Shown here: positions 28,613 to 38,245 of the stretch, one piece after another
Position numbering within the stretch: position 1 is the first letter of the stretch
Layout: each line of letters begins with the position of its first letter
DNA from: Streptococcus oralis
GTDB taxonomy: Bacteria; Bacillota; Bacilli; Lactobacillales; Streptococcaceae
Reading direction: 5' to 3'
Assembly (NCBI RefSeq): GCF_004127215.1
Contig: NZ_QEWJ01000008.1
Location: 30,669 to 94,668, forward strand
Length of the DNA stretch: 64,000 nucleotides
The notes under the pieces: model-generated
The model's input: the letters and a program-made list of their open reading frames with translations, nothing else
Databases searched by the model: none
What the model was told of the DNA's origin: nothing
Position numbers and translations under genes: made by a program

Positions 28613-28717
28613 AAGAATAGCTTTGTCTGTTCTGATGAGTTTATAGATAAATTGCAACCGCTTGCTCAAAGGAGTGAGAGGGAACTTTTGGGATATAAAA
28701 AGTGAGAATAGATAGAG

Positions 28718-28763
28718 GGATCCTTTCCAACTTCTTCTGATTTTATAGAAAATTGGAGGAACC
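28718..28763 (+). promoter_or_regulatory. Candidate expression platform masking the ribU ribosome binding site
   Basis: GGATCCTTTCCAA (28718-28730) can pair with TTGGAGGAACC (28753-28763), which contains the ribU ribosome binding site GGAGG. No T-run terminator is seen after the aptamer, so translational control is likely. Confidence 0.5.
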
Positions 28764-28767
28764 TGTT

Positions 28768-29331
28768 ATGACAAACACACGTCGACTTTCGACCATTGCG
28801 ATTTTATCAGCCATTTCATTTGTGCTGATGTACTTTGACTTTCCGCTCTTGCCAGCGGCGACCTTCCTCAAGATCGAGTTTAGTATCTTGCCAGTCCTTG
28901 TGGGCTTGGTGGTGATGGATTTGCCTGCTGCTCTAGGGATTCTCTTGCTGCGATCCCTCTTGAAGCTGCTTCTCAATAGCCAGGGAGTGAATACTTACAT
29001 TGGATTGCCAATGAATATCGTAGCTCTGGGAGTTTTTGTGATCGCTTTTGGTTTGATTTGGAAAAAGGAACGCAGCACTCTTCGTTTTCTACTAGCATCT
29101 CTAGCGGGAACTGTCGGATTGACTACTGCTATGTTGGTTCTCAACTATGTCTATGCTGTTCCTTTGTACGCGAAGTTTGCCAACTTTGATATTGGAAAAA
29201 TTATGGGACTTTCCAACTACCTAATGACCATGGTATTGCCCTTTAACTTGCTTGAAGGTGTAATCTTTGCCGTTTCATTCTGGTTGTTATACGTCCTCTT
29301 GAAACCAACCTTAAAACACTATGAAAGATAA
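28768..29331 (+). CDS. ribU: Riboflavin ECF transporter substrate-binding subunit RibU
   Basis: Membrane S-component (187 residues, about six helices) that binds riboflavin and works with the shared EcfAA'T energizing module located elsewhere. The N-terminal TRRLSTIAILSAISFVLM is characteristic of ECF S-components and FPLLPAATFLKIEFS of RibU. The FMN riboswitch upstream fixes the substrate. Start at 28768 behind GGAGG; overlaps the next gene by 11 bases. Confidence 0.94.
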   Translation: MTNTRRLSTIAILSAISFVLMYFDFPLLPAATFLKIEFSILPVLVGLVVMDLPAALGILLLRSLLKLLLNSQGVNTYIGLPMNIVALGVFVIAFGLIWKKERSTLRFLLASLAGTVGLTTAMLVLNYVYAVPLYAKFANFDIGKIMGLSNYLMTMVLPFNLLEGVIFAVSFWLLYVLLKPTLKHYER

Positions 29332-29971
29332 ACAAACATTTTTAACGAAGGGCTCTTTTGCCCTTTTACTTTTCGTCCTTCTTGGCTATATGGTTAAGTT
29401 TTACCCTGAAACGCTGGTCGGTTTTGACCAACCGATTCAGACTGCCCTTCGTGGGGACTTGCCAGATTATTTAACAGTTTTGTTCCGTGCGCTTACACGC
29501 CTGATCGATATCCCAGTTATCATCACCTGGGTTGTCATTACAGCCTTTGTCTTTTATCGAAAGCAGTGGAAGATAGAAAGCTACTTCATGGCGGGCAATC
29601 TAGCCATAGCAGGTCTTTTGATCGTGACCTTTAAAAATATTTACCAGCGCCCACGACCAGCTATCTTACACTTGGTTGAGGAGAAGGGATTTTCCTTCCC
29701 AAGCGGCCATTCTCTGGCTGTAACCTTGATGGTAGGCACTCTGATTGTCATTCTCAGTCAACGAATTAAAGATCCAGTCTGGAGAAAAATCGTGCAAATC
29801 GTGCTAGGGCTCTACCTAGTCAGTGTGCTGGTATCAAGGGTCTATCTGGGAGTTCACTATCCATCAGACGTCCTTGCCAGTCTCTGTGTAGGTTTGGGAG
29901 TCCTGTTTATCGAGTTTCCCTTCTATGATAAGCTCCGCTTCCAATGGCGATTTAAAGGCAAGCAGAAGTGA
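29321..29971 (+). CDS. PAP2 family membrane phosphatase
   Basis: 216-residue integral membrane phosphatase with about six helices. All three PAP2 motifs are present: KNIYQRPRP, FPSGHSLAV and SRVYLGVHYPSD. Relatives dephosphorylate undecaprenyl pyrophosphate or phosphatidylglycerol phosphate; the substrate here is open. It overlaps ribU and so falls under the FMN riboswitch, though a role in riboflavin uptake is not implied. Confidence 0.9.
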   Translation: MKDKQTFLTKGSFALLLFVLLGYMVKFYPETLVGFDQPIQTALRGDLPDYLTVLFRALTRLIDIPVIITWVVITAFVFYRKQWKIESYFMAGNLAIAGLLIVTFKNIYQRPRPAILHLVEEKGFSFPSGHSLAVTLMVGTLIVILSQRIKDPVWRKIVQIVLGLYLVSVLVSRVYLGVHYPSDVLASLCVGLGVLFIEFPFYDKLRFQWRFKGKQK

Positions 29972-29997
29972 GATAGGTCTTGCAAGAATGGTAAAAA

Positions 29998-30225
29998 TCT
30001 GATAAACTATGTAGTAATTGAATAGGAATCCGCAAGACTAGTAACTCAAGGGAAGTATATCAGGGAGGAGAGCCGTGACTGCAAGCTCTCTATATGAAAG
30101 CTGGGTGAATTCACTTGTGCATGGATTTAGAAATGAAGGTCTGACTTGTCAGATGAAACGGATGGTACCGCGTGTCAACGCTCCGAGTGGAGTTTTTGGC
30201 ATGTGGTTTTCTTTTTATCTGATAA
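29998..30225 (+). promoter_or_regulatory. T-box leader for pheS (tRNA-Phe sensing)
   Basis: The conserved T-box TGGTACCGCG is at 30163-30172, followed by the short hairpin CTCC GAGT GGAG and a T-rich run. Stem I has the specifier bulge GGGTGAATTCAC, where TTC (30110-30112) is a phenylalanine codon. A weak extended -10 (TGATAAACT) at about 30000-30008 may be the promoter. Confidence 0.9.
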
Positions 30226-30243
30226 GCGACTGATGGAGGAATT

Positions 30244-31290
30244 ATGTCAACTATTGAAGAACAATTAAAAGCGCTTCGCGAAGAAACGCTAGCAAGCTTG
30301 AAGCAGATTTCTGCTGAAAATGAAAAAGAGATGCAAGACTTGCGTGTCTCTGTCCTTGGTAAAAAGGGTTCGCTTACTGAAATCCTCAAAGGGATGAAGG
30401 ATGTATCGGCTGAAATGCGCCCTGTCATCGGGAAACACGTCAATGAAGCTCGTGATGTCTTGACTGCAGCCTTTGAAGAAACAGCTAAGCTTTTGGAAGA
30501 AAAGAAAGTCGCAGCTCAACTGGCTAGCGAGAGTATCGATGTGACACTTCCAGGTCGTCCGGTAGCTACTGGTCACCGTCACGTTCTCACACAAACCAGT
30601 GAGGAAATTGAAGATATTTTCATCGGTATGGGTTACCAAGTCGTGGATGGTTTTGAAGTGGAGCAAGACTACTATAACTTCGAGCGTATGAACCTTCCAA
30701 AAGATCACCCAGCTCGTGATATGCAGGATACTTTCTACATCACAGAAGAAATCTTGCTTCGTACTCACACGTCTCCAGTTCAGGCGCGTGCTATGGATGC
30801 TCATGATTTTTCAAAAGGTCCTTTGAAAATGATCTCACCAGGGCGTGTCTTCCGTCGTGATACGGACGATGCGACCCACAGCCACCAATTCCATCAAATC
30901 GAAGGTTTGGTTGTCGGGAAGAACATCTCTATGGCTGACCTTCAAGGTACGCTTCAACTGATCATTCAAAAAATGTTTGGTGAAGAGCGTCAAATTCGTT
31001 TGCGTCCATCTTACTTCCCATTCACAGAGCCATCTGTTGAGGTGGATGTTTCCTGCTTCAAGTGTGGTGGAGAAGGCTGTAACGTATGTAAGAAAACGGG
31101 TTGGATCGAAATTATGGGCGCCGGTATGGTTCACCCACGGGTCCTTGAGATGAGTGGTATTGATGCAACTGTTTACTCTGGTTTTGCCTTTGGTCTCGGA
31201 CAAGAACGTGTAGCCATGCTCCGTTACGGAATCAACGATATCCGTGGCTTCTACCAAGGAGATGTCCGCTTTTCAGAACAATTTAAATAA
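30244..31290 (+). CDS. pheS: Phenylalanine-tRNA ligase alpha subunit
   Basis: Catalytic class II subunit of the alpha2beta2 enzyme, 348 residues. An N-terminal coiled-coil tRNA-binding arm (residues 1-90) precedes motif 2 ([20 protein letters not shown]) and motif 3 ([18 protein letters not shown]). GGAGGAATT precedes the ATG. Usually adjacent to pheT; here an unrelated gene intervenes. Confidence 0.97.
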   Translation: MSTIEEQLKALREETLASLKQISAENEKEMQDLRVSVLGKKGSLTEILKGMKDVSAEMRPVIGKHVNEARDVLTAAFEETAKLLEEKKVAAQLASESIDVTLPGRPVATGHRHVLTQTSEEIEDIFIGMGYQVVDGFEVEQDYYNFERMNLPKDHPARDMQDTFYITEEILLRTHTSPVQARAMDAHDFSKGPLKMISPGRVFRRDTDDATHSHQFHQIEGLVVGKNISMADLQGTLQLIIQKMFGEERQIRLRPSYFPFTEPSVEVDVSCFKCGGEGCNVCKKTGWIEIMGAGMVHPRVLEMSGIDATVYSGFAFGLGQERVAMLRYGINDIRGFYQGDVRFSEQFK

Positions 31291-31312
31291 GATTGAAACG
31301 CGAGGATATTTT

Positions 31313-31993
31313 ATGATTTCGGAACAAAACTATAACAAACTTTTAGAGAAGTTTGGTGATATATCTTCATTTGCGATTTATAAAGAATCTAAAAATAATG
31401 ATAAAGCAACATCTGAAAATATATCCTATGAAGAAGCTATTGAAAATCATCAAAAAGACTACATAAATCCTTCTAATATAATACTTATGGTAAACCCCTC
31501 TGCTAAAAGAGAACAATCCCCTGATAGTAATTTTTCTTCATTTCATCATTCAAATATTAATGATCGTCATTTAAGATTCTTAACTATGAAAACAAGTACA
31601 TTTTGGAGGAATCTATACGGATCATATGTAACTGATCTATTTTCTGATGTTGTCGAATCTGTAATGGATAATTTAATTTCGGCAGTAAAGGATGATAATA
31701 AAAAGGACTACAGAAAACAATCGTATAAAAAATTAATCGAACAATTAGAAATATTGTCCCAGGATTCAAAAGAAGAAAAGTTAAATATATATGTTTGTGG
31801 TGCTTTGTCGAAGAGTAAGCGTAAAGATTTTATTTTTTTTATAGAAGAATTAATAGAAGAAATTTCAGAAAACTCAGATTTAAATATTGAACTTAGTTTT
31901 TATGCTGTTTATCATCCTGGTTATCAAAATTTAAAAAAATTAATTCAAGGTGGTTGTGAAAAAATAGTTAAGCATTCTATGAAGGTTGAATGA
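31313..31993 (+). CDS. Unrecognised protein inserted between pheS and pheT; weak uracil-DNA-glycosylase-fold resemblance
   Basis: 226 residues, AT-rich (many ATA, AAA, TTT codons) unlike pheS and pheT on either side, which suggests transfer. I start at 31313 behind GAGGATA; a longer frame overlapping pheS is less likely. I do not recognise the family. Order of segments hints at a UDG-like alpha/beta fold: hydrophobic strand into NPS (residues 57-63), YGSYVTDLF (102-110), YVCGALS (160-166), and YAVYHPGY (197-204), but this is pattern-level inference only. No signal peptide or membrane segment. Same strand as pheS and 22 bases after it, so it should be under T-box control. Confidence 0.7.
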   Translation: MISEQNYNKLLEKFGDISSFAIYKESKNNDKATSENISYEEAIENHQKDYINPSNIILMVNPSAKREQSPDSNFSSFHHSNINDRHLRFLTMKTSTFWRNLYGSYVTDLFSDVVESVMDNLISAVKDDNKKDYRKQSYKKLIEQLEILSQDSKEEKLNIYVCGALSKSKRKDFIFFIEELIEEISENSDLNIELSFYAVYHPGYQNLKKLIQGGCEKIVKHSMKVE

Positions 31994-32163
31994 AATAGTT
32001 CTTAATTGGGAAGTTAAGTTTTACTATTTAAATGTAACTTTATAGAAAGAGTTTGTTCACAGAGTTGTGGCTAAAAACTTTTATTCTATAGAGATGGTAA
32101 GAGATAAGAGCTCTTCCTAAGACAGCCTCGGGCTGGAAAACACAAAATGAAAGGATCTAAACG

Positions 32164-32211
32164 AGGGCCAAAAGAAATCTAGGAAAGTCATCTAGATTTC
32201 AGCATAGCCCT
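32164..32211 (+). promoter_or_regulatory. Long hairpin just upstream of pheT
   Basis: Perfect nine-pair stem GAAATCTAG / CTAGATTTC (32174-32182 with 32192-32200) enclosed by an outer AGGGC / GCCCT pair of arms (32164-32168 with 32207-32211). No T-run; it ends 13 bases before the pheT ATG, where no clear ribosome binding site is visible. The rest of 31994-32163 shows no gene. Confidence 0.6.
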
Positions 32212-32224
32212 TGGTATCTTACAT

Positions 32225-34630
32225 ATGTTAGTTAGTTATAAATTGTTAAAAGAATTGGTGGACATTGATGTGCCATCACAAGAGTTGGCTGAAAAAATGT
32301 CAACCACAGGGATCGAGGTAGAAGGTGTCGAATCACCTGCTGCCGGTCTCTCAAAAATTGTCGTCGGTGAGGTCTTGTCCTGCGAAGATGTGCCAGAAAC
32401 TCACCTTCATGTTTGTCAGGTTAACGTTGGCGAAGAAGAAGCGCGTCAGATCGTTTGTGGTGCCCCGAATGTGCGTGCTGGTATCAAGGTTATGGTGGCA
32501 CTTCCAGGAGCTCGTATCGCTGACAACTACAAAATCAAAAAAGGGAAAATCCGTGGTTTAGAATCACTTGGAATGATCTGTTCCCTTGGTGAATTGGGAA
32601 TTTCTGACTCAGTTGTACCAAAGGAATTTGCAGATGGTATCCAAATCTTGCCTCAAGATGCTGTTCCTGGGGATGAAGTCTTTTCTTACCTAGACTTGGA
32701 TGATGAAATCATCGAACTTTCCATCACTCCAAACCGTGCGGACGCCCTTTCTATGCGTGGGGTGGCCCATGAAGTGGCAGCCATCTATGACAAGGCGATC
32801 AGCTTTAAAGAATTTACTCTAACTGAAACAAATGAAGCTGCGGCAGATGCTCTTACTGTCAACATTGAGACAGACAAGGCTCCTTACTATGCAGCTCGTA
32901 TCTTGGATAATGTGACTATCGCACCAAGTCCACAATGGTTGCAAAACCTCCTCATGAACGAAGGTATCCGTCCCATCAACAACGTAGTGGACGTAACCAA
33001 CTATATCTTGCTTTACTTTGGTCAACCTATGCATGCCTTTGACTTGGATACCTTTGAAGGGACTGACATCCGTGTGCGTGAAGCGCGTGCTGGTGAAAAA
33101 TTGGTGACCTTGGACGGGGAAGAGCGTGATTTGGAAACAAATGACCTCGTGATTACTGTTGCTGACAAACCAGTAGCCCTTGCAGGTGTCATGGGTGGTC
33201 AAGCAACAGAAATCTCTGAAAAATCTAGTCGTGTTGTCCTTGAAGCAGCTGTTTTCAATGGCAAATCTATCCGTAAGACCAGCGGTCGCCTCAACCTTCG
33301 TTCAGAGTCTTCTTCTCGTTTTGAAAAAGGCATTAATGTGGCAACCGTTAATGAAGCCCTTGATGCGGCGGCAAGTATGATTGCGGAACTTGCAGGTGCG
33401 ACGGTGCGTAAGGGCATTGTTTCAGCAGGGGAACTTGATACTTCTGATGTGGAAGTTTCTTCAACTCTTGCAGATGTCAACCGCGTCCTTGGAACGGAGC
33501 TTTCCTACGCGGATGTAGAAGATATCTTCCGTCGTCTTGGCTTTGGTCTTTCTGGAAATGCAGAAGCCTTTACAGTTAGCGTACCACGTCGTCGCTGGGA
33601 TATCACTATCGAAGCAGACCTCTTTGAAGAAATCGCTCGTATCTATGGGTATGACCGCTTGCCAACTAGCCTTCCAAAGGATGACGGTACAGCTGGTGAA
33701 TTGACAGCGACACAAAAATTGCGCCGTCAAGTTCGTACTATTGCTGAAGGAGCAGGTCTGACTGAAATCATCACCTACGCTCTAACAACTCCAGAAAAAG
33801 CAGTTGAATTCACGGTCCAATCAAGCAACCTTACAGAACTCATGTGGCCAATGACTGTGGACCGTTCAGTCCTTCGCCAAAATATGATCTCAGGTATCCT
33901 TGATACGGTTGCCTACAATGTGGCTCGTAAGAACAAAAACTTGGCTCTTTACGAGATTGGAAAAGTCTTTGAACAAACAGGCAATCCAAAAGAAGACCTA
34001 CCAAACGAAATCAACAGCTTTGCCTTTGCCTTGACAGGCTTGGTTGCAGAAAAAGACTTCCAAACAGCAGCAGTTCCAGTTGATTTCTTCTATGCTAAGG
34101 GAATCCTTGAAGCGCTCTTTGCTCGCTTGGGATTAGAAGTGACCTATACAGCAACAGCTGAAATTGCTAGCCTTCACCCAGGACGTACAGCTGTGATTTC
34201 ACTCGGTGACCAAGTTCTTGGTTTCCTTGGCCAAGTACATCCAGTCACTGCTAAGGCTTACGATATCCCAGAAACCTATGTAGCGGAGCTCAACCTTTCA
34301 GCCATCGAAGCTGCTCTACAACCAGCGGCTCCATTCGTGGAAATCACGAAATTCCCAGCAGTTAGCCGTGATATTGCTCTACTTCTCAAGGCAGAAATTA
34401 GCCATCAAGAAGTTGTAGACGCAATCCAAGCTGCAGGTGTGAAACGATTGACAGACATCAAACTCTTTGACGTCTTCTCAGGTGAAAAATTGGGACTTGG
34501 CATGAAGTCAATGGCTTATAGCCTAACCTTCCAAAATCCAGAAGATAGCTTGACAGACGAAGAAGTCGCACGCTATATGGAAAAAATCCAAGCTTCTCTC
34601 GAAGAAAAAGTCCATGCAGAAGTGCGTTAA
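32225..34630 (+). CDS. pheT: Phenylalanine-tRNA ligase beta subunit
   Basis: Non-catalytic and editing subunit, 801 residues: EMAP-II-like tRNA-binding domain (about 40-150, [17 protein letters not shown]), B3/B4 editing domain (about 210-390, [15 protein letters not shown] precedes it), B5 domain (about 400-475), class II-like core, and C-terminal anticodon-binding FDX-ACB domain ([18 protein letters not shown] to the end). Full length. The start region lacks a clear Shine-Dalgarno and follows a strong hairpin. Confidence 0.96.
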   Translation: MLVSYKLLKELVDIDVPSQELAEKMSTTGIEVEGVESPAAGLSKIVVGEVLSCEDVPETHLHVCQVNVGEEEARQIVCGAPNVRAGIKVMVALPGARIADNYKIKKGKIRGLESLGMICSLGELGISDSVVPKEFADGIQILPQDAVPGDEVFSYLDLDDEIIELSITPNRADALSMRGVAHEVAAIYDKAISFKEFTLTETNEAAADALTVNIETDKAPYYAARILDNVTIAPSPQWLQNLLMNEGIRPINNVVDVTNYILLYFGQPMHAFDLDTFEGTDIRVREARAGEKLVTLDGEERDLETNDLVITVADKPVALAGVMGGQATEISEKSSRVVLEAAVFNGKSIRKTSGRLNLRSESSSRFEKGINVATVNEALDAAASMIAELAGATVRKGIVSAGELDTSDVEVSSTLADVNRVLGTELSYADVEDIFRRLGFGLSGNAEAFTVSVPRRRWDITIEADLFEEIARIYGYDRLPTSLPKDDGTAGELTATQKLRRQVRTIAEGAGLTEIITYALTTPEKAVEFTVQSSNLTELMWPMTVDRSVLRQNMISGILDTVAYNVARKNKNLALYEIGKVFEQTGNPKEDLPNEINSFAFALTGLVAEKDFQTAAVPVDFFYAKGILEALFARLGLEVTYTATAEIASLHPGRTAVISLGDQVLGFLGQVHPVTAKAYDIPETYVAELNLSAIEAALQPAAPFVEITKFPAVSRDIALLLKAEISHQEVVDAIQAAGVKRLTDIKLFDVFSGEKLGLGMKSMAYSLTFQNPEDSLTDEEVARYMEKIQASLEEKVHAEVR

Positions 34631-34635
34631 CTCAT

Positions 34636-34663
34636 CAATCCATCCTTCGGGGTGGATTTTTAG
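34636..34663 (+). terminator. Terminator after pheT
   Basis: AATCCATCC TTCG GGGTGGATT hairpin followed by TTTAGTTT. Confidence 0.85.
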
Positions 34664-34824
34664 TTTCAAAAGGACAGTTCAGGATCAAAAATGAACAATT
34701 AGGGAGTAAAAGCTCTCAGCTATACTTTATTGGGTTATAATTGGTCTATCACTTGGGTACTCAAAACCCTTAGAGAGTTTAGTTTTTAAGGAAGGATGAA
34801 CAAGATAAAAATGTACATAAATCC

Positions 34825-34853
34825 TTGTAAAGGCTATCAAAAAGGAGTATAAT
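34825..34853 (+). promoter_or_regulatory. Promoter of ABC-2 exporter operon
   Basis: TTGTAA, 17-base spacer, TATAAT, 27 bases before the ATG at 34881; GGAGGTGG is the ribosome binding site. Confidence 0.75.
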
Positions 34854-34880
34854 AAGTGCAACATATTTCGGAGGTGGAAA

Positions 34881-35774
34881 ATGCTAGAAGTAAGAAATCT
34901 AGAGAAAAGTTTCGGTTCCAAGCAAGTCTTGTTTGGTGTAGATTTTAAGGCAAGTCCAGGACGGATTCTGGGGCTGGTCGGGAAAAATGGTTCTGGGAAA
35001 ACAACGATTTTCCACAGTATTTTGAAATTTTTAGACTATCAAGGAGAGATCAGTCTGGATGGACAGGAGATTCGCCAGGAAACCTATGCTCGAATTGGTT
35101 ATCTGCCTGAGGAACGCAGTCTTATGCCCAAGTTGACAGTTCTTGAGCAAGTTCGCTACCTGGCTACTCTAAAAGGCATGGATGCTAAGGAGGTCAAGGA
35201 AAAACTCCCTCAATGGATGGAAAAACTGGAAGTGAAGGGGAAATTGACTGACAAAATTAAGAGTCTCTCAAAAGGAAATCAGCAGAAAATCCAGTTGATT
35301 ATCACCCTAATCCATGAACCGGACTTGATTATCCTGGATGAGCCCTTTAGTGGTTTGGATCCAGTCAATACCGAGTTGCTCAAACAGGTCATCTTGAAAG
35401 AGAAAGAGCGCGGTGCGACCATTATCTTTTCTGACCATGTCATGACCAATGTCGAGGAGCTTTGCGATGATATTCTCATGATTCGTGATGGGCGTGTGGT
35501 CTTGCATGGACCAGTCCAAGAAGTTCGCAATCAATACGGTAAAACGCGTCTCTTTGTTTCAAGTGAACGAAGCAAGGAAGAACTGGAAAGTCTTCCTCAT
35601 GTCAAACAGGTGAGCTTGACCAAGCAAGGCAGTTGGAAATTGATCTTAGATGATGAGAGTGCTGGAAGGGAACTCTTCCCAATCCTCACTCAAGGTCAAT
35701 ACATCGCGACCTTTGACCAACAAGCTCCAACAATCGATGAAATCTTTAAACTAGAATCAGGGGTGGAAGTATGA
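34881..35774 (+). CDS. ABC transporter ATP-binding protein (NatA/YhaQ type)
   Basis: ATPase of 297 residues: Walker A GLVGKNGSGKTT, signature LSKGNQQKI, Walker B LIILDEPFSGLDP, H-loop FSDHV. The C-terminal extension (about 215-297) matches that of NatA and YhaQ-like exporters. Overlaps the permease gene by 4 bases, forming a two-gene exporter; substrate unknown. Confidence 0.9.
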   Translation: MLEVRNLEKSFGSKQVLFGVDFKASPGRILGLVGKNGSGKTTIFHSILKFLDYQGEISLDGQEIRQETYARIGYLPEERSLMPKLTVLEQVRYLATLKGMDAKEVKEKLPQWMEKLEVKGKLTDKIKSLSKGNQQKIQLIITLIHEPDLIILDEPFSGLDPVNTELLKQVILKEKERGATIIFSDHVMTNVEELCDDILMIRDGRVVLHGPVQEVRNQYGKTRLFVSSERSKEELESLPHVKQVSLTKQGSWKLILDDESAGRELFPILTQGQYIATFDQQAPTIDEIFKLESGVEV

Positions 35775-36970
35775 GAAATATGTGGGTAGTTATTAAAGAA
35801 ACTTATCTGCGACATGTCAAGTCCTGGAGTTTCTTCTTTATGGTGATTTCGCCGTTCCTCTTTTTAGGTTTGTCTGTAGGAATCGGATATCTCCAAAATT
35901 CTTCGATGGCTAAAAATAGCAAGGTAGCAGTGGTGACAACTGTACCATCTGTAACAGAAGGGCTCAAGGGTACCAATGGGATTAACTTTGACTATCAGGA
36001 TGAAGCCAGTGCCCAAGCCGCCATCAAGGATGAAAAAATCAAGGGTTATCTAACTATTGATCAAGAGGACAGTGTCCTCAAAGCTGTTTACCATAGTGAA
36101 ACTTCGCTTGAAACAGGTATCAAGCTAGCAGTAACCAATAAGCTAAATGAACTGCAATACCAACTCAATCGCTCGGCAGCTAATTTGTCTCAAGAACAGG
36201 AAAAACTCCTGGCTCAGACTGTTGACTTTACTGAGAAGATTGACGAATTCAAAGAAAATAAAAAGATGGTCCAAACCATTGCGGCTGCGGGTCTCGGCTT
36301 CTTCCTCTATATGATCTTGATTACCTATGCTAGTGTCACTGCTCAGGAAGTGGCTAGTGAAAAGGGAACCAAAATCATGGAAGTGGTCTTCTCTAGTATT
36401 CGAGCTAGCCATTATTTCTACGCTCGCATGATTGCCTTGCTTCTTGTGATTTTGACCCATGTTGGGATTTACGTAGTGGGTGGAGTTGCTGCGCTACTTC
36501 TCTTCAAAGACCTCCCTATCTTGGCCCAGTCTGGTATTTTAAACCACTTGGGAGAGGCCTTCTCGCTCAATACTTTATTGTTTGTCTTAGTGAGCCTCTT
36601 TATGTACGTTGTTTTGGCAGCCTTCCTTGGTTCCATGGTTTCTAGGCCTGAGGATTCAGGAAAGGCCTTGTCGCCATTGATGATTTTGATTATAGCCGGA
36701 TTTGTCGGTGTAACCTCTCTAGGTGCTGCTGGTGACAATTTGGTTCTGAAAATTGGGTCCTACATTCCTTTCATTTCAACTTTCTTTATGCCATTTAGAG
36801 CCATTAATGGGTATGCAAGTGATTTAGAGTCCTGGATTTCTCTAGCGATTACAATCGTTTTTGCAGTGACTGCAACGGTCTTTATCGGCCGCATGTATGC
36901 CAGCCTAGTCCTTCAGACAGATGACTTAGGTCTATGGAAAAGCTTTAAACGTGCCTTAGCTTACAAATAG
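35771..36970 (+). CDS. ABC-2 type permease (NatB/YhaP type)
   Basis: 399 residues: one N-terminal helix (residues 20-42), a large extracellular domain (about 45-170), and five or six helices to the C-terminus. EVASEKGTKIMEVVFSSI is the signature of NatB/YhaP permeases, which export sodium or unknown compounds. Translation is coupled to the ATPase by the ATGA overlap. A terminator follows. Confidence 0.9.
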   Translation: MRNMWVVIKETYLRHVKSWSFFFMVISPFLFLGLSVGIGYLQNSSMAKNSKVAVVTTVPSVTEGLKGTNGINFDYQDEASAQAAIKDEKIKGYLTIDQEDSVLKAVYHSETSLETGIKLAVTNKLNELQYQLNRSAANLSQEQEKLLAQTVDFTEKIDEFKENKKMVQTIAAAGLGFFLYMILITYASVTAQEVASEKGTKIMEVVFSSIRASHYFYARMIALLLVILTHVGIYVVGGVAALLLFKDLPILAQSGILNHLGEAFSLNTLLFVLVSLFMYVVLAAFLGSMVSRPEDSGKALSPLMILIIAGFVGVTSLGAAGDNLVLKIGSYIPFISTFFMPFRAINGYASDLESWISLAITIVFAVTATVFIGRMYASLVLQTDDLGLWKSFKRALAYK

Positions 36971-36999
36971 GAGAGCCTCGCGAAAGCGAGGTTTTTCTA
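36970..36999 (+). terminator. Terminator after exporter operon
   Basis: GCCTCGC GAAA GCGAGG hairpin with TTTTTC. Confidence 0.88.
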
Positions 37000-37041
37000 G
37001 ACTTTAAACGGGGAAATAGATAAAATTATTTTTCATATCTA

Positions 37042-37071
37042 TTGACTTTTAGTAGTAAAATTTGGTATGAT
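37042..37071 (+). promoter_or_regulatory. rplM-rpsI promoter
   Basis: TTGACT, 18-base spacer, TATGAT, about 110 bases before the rplM ATG. Confidence 0.75.
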
Positions 37072-37076
37072 AGTAG

Positions 37077-37172
37077 ACGGTATTGTTTACCCCATTTGTA
37101 AGGCCCCGGAACCTTTCAAATACCCCGCGGACCGGAACATCCGCCCTGTAAACAAAAACGATATTCATATAG
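37077..37172 (+). promoter_or_regulatory. Ribosomal protein L13 leader
   Basis: The transcribed leader begins GGTATTGTTTACCCC and ends CCTGTAAACAAAAAC, so GTTTAC / GTAAAC close the outer stem around GC-rich inner arms (CCCGCGGACCGG). Position directly ahead of rplM and this form match the Firmicute L13 leader, through which L13 represses its own operon. Confidence 0.8.
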
Positions 37173-37180
37173 GAGAAATC

Positions 37181-37627
37181 ATGAACAAAACTACATTCAT
37201 GGCTAAACCAGGCCAAGTAGAACGCAAATGGTACGTTGTTGACGCAACTGATGTACCTCTTGGACGCCTTTCAGCAGTTGTTGCTAGCGTACTTCGCGGA
37301 AAAAACAAACCAACATTCACACCACACACTGATACAGGTGACTTCGTAATCGTTATCAATGCTGAAAAAGTTAAATTGACTGGTAAAAAAGCAACTGATA
37401 AGATCTACTACACTCACTCAAACCACCCAGGTGGATTGAAACAAATCTCTGCTGGTGAACTTCGTTCTAAAAATGCAGTACGTTTGATCGAAAAATCAGT
37501 TAAAGGTATGCTTCCACACAATACTCTTGGCCGCGCTCAAGGTATGAAATTGAAAGTATTTGTTGGAGCTGAGCACACTCACGCTGCACAACAACCAGAA
37601 GTTCTTGATATTTCAGGACTTATCTAA
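37181..37627 (+). CDS. rplM: 50S ribosomal protein L13
   Basis: 148-residue large-subunit protein; [17 protein letters not shown] and [16 protein letters not shown] are typical. Start at 37181 behind AGGAGA; the longer open frame upstream runs through the structured leader. Codon use is that of highly expressed genes. Operon with rpsI. Confidence 0.97.
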   Translation: MNKTTFMAKPGQVERKWYVVDATDVPLGRLSAVVASVLRGKNKPTFTPHTDTGDFVIVINAEKVKLTGKKATDKIYYTHSNHPGGLKQISAGELRSKNAVRLIEKSVKGMLPHNTLGRAQGMKLKVFVGAEHTHAAQQPEVLDISGLI

Positions 37628-37645
37628 GGAAAGGAACAATAAAGT

Positions 37646-38038
37646 ATGTCACAAGCACAATATGCAGGTACTGGACGTCGTAAAAACGCTGTTGCACGCG
37701 TTCGCCTTGTTCCAGGAACTGGTAAAATCACTGTTAACAAAAAAGATGTTGAAGAGTACATCCCACACGCTGACCTTCGTCTTGTAATCAACCAACCCTT
37801 CGCAGTTACTTCAACTGTAGGTTCATACGACGTTTTCGTTAACGTTGTAGGTGGTGGATACGCTGGTCAATCAGGGGCTATCCGTCATGGTATCGCTCGT
37901 GCCCTTCTTCAAGTAGACCCAGACTTCCGCGATTCATTGAAACGCGCAGGACTTCTTACACGTGACTCACGTAAAGTTGAACGTAAGAAACCAGGTCTTA
38001 AGAAAGCTCGTAAAGCATCACAATTTAGTAAACGTTAA
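37646..38038 (+). CDS. rpsI: 30S ribosomal protein S9
   Basis: 130 residues, with [15 protein letters not shown] at the N-terminus and the basic tail ending in SQFSKR, which contacts the P-site tRNA. The last 17 codons and the terminator are repeated at 42702-42802, so the present 3' end may have been supplied by an integrated element; the protein remains intact. Confidence 0.97.
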   Translation: MSQAQYAGTGRRKNAVARVRLVPGTGKITVNKKDVEEYIPHADLRLVINQPFAVTSTVGSYDVFVNVVGGGYAGQSGAIRHGIARALLQVDPDFRDSLKRAGLLTRDSRKVERKKPGLKKARKASQFSKR

Positions 38039-38088
38039 TTCGAGAGAATTACAATACATACAAAGAGCATCTTTCGGGGTGTTCTTTT
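37988..38088 (+). repeat. Direct repeat, left copy (rpsI 3' end plus terminator)
   Basis: 101 bases matching 42702-42802 with four mismatches; the first 62 bases (37988-38049) are identical. It contains the end of rpsI and the following hairpin, and would be the left attachment site of the malolactic island. Confidence 0.9.
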
Positions 38089-38090
38089 TT
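38062..38090 (+). terminator. Terminator after rpsI
   Basis: AGAGCATC TTTCG GGGTGTTCT hairpin followed by TTTTT. Confidence 0.85.
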
Positions 38091-38202
38091 ATCGATAATT
38101 TGTAGATTTATAATTGGGAATTTCGTTGAATGGTATCAGGTAAATGAAAAATTTGGCGATCATATCCTATTTCTTCGTGCTTTAGTCTAATACCTATAAT
38201 GT

Positions 38203-38244
38203 AAAAAACTCTAGCTATCAGGTAGTTGATAGTTAGAGTTTTTT
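38203..38244. terminator. Terminator at the end of mleR
   Basis: AAAAAACTCTAGCTATCA / TGATAGTTAGAGTTTTTT, a long stem with As and Ts at both ends, so it can act in both directions. Confidence 0.88.
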
Positions 38245-38245
38245 T

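Noticed and set aside
30289-31257. Large minus-strand frames inside pheS
   Set aside because: Shadows of a strongly conserved gene on the other strand; no ribosome binding sites.
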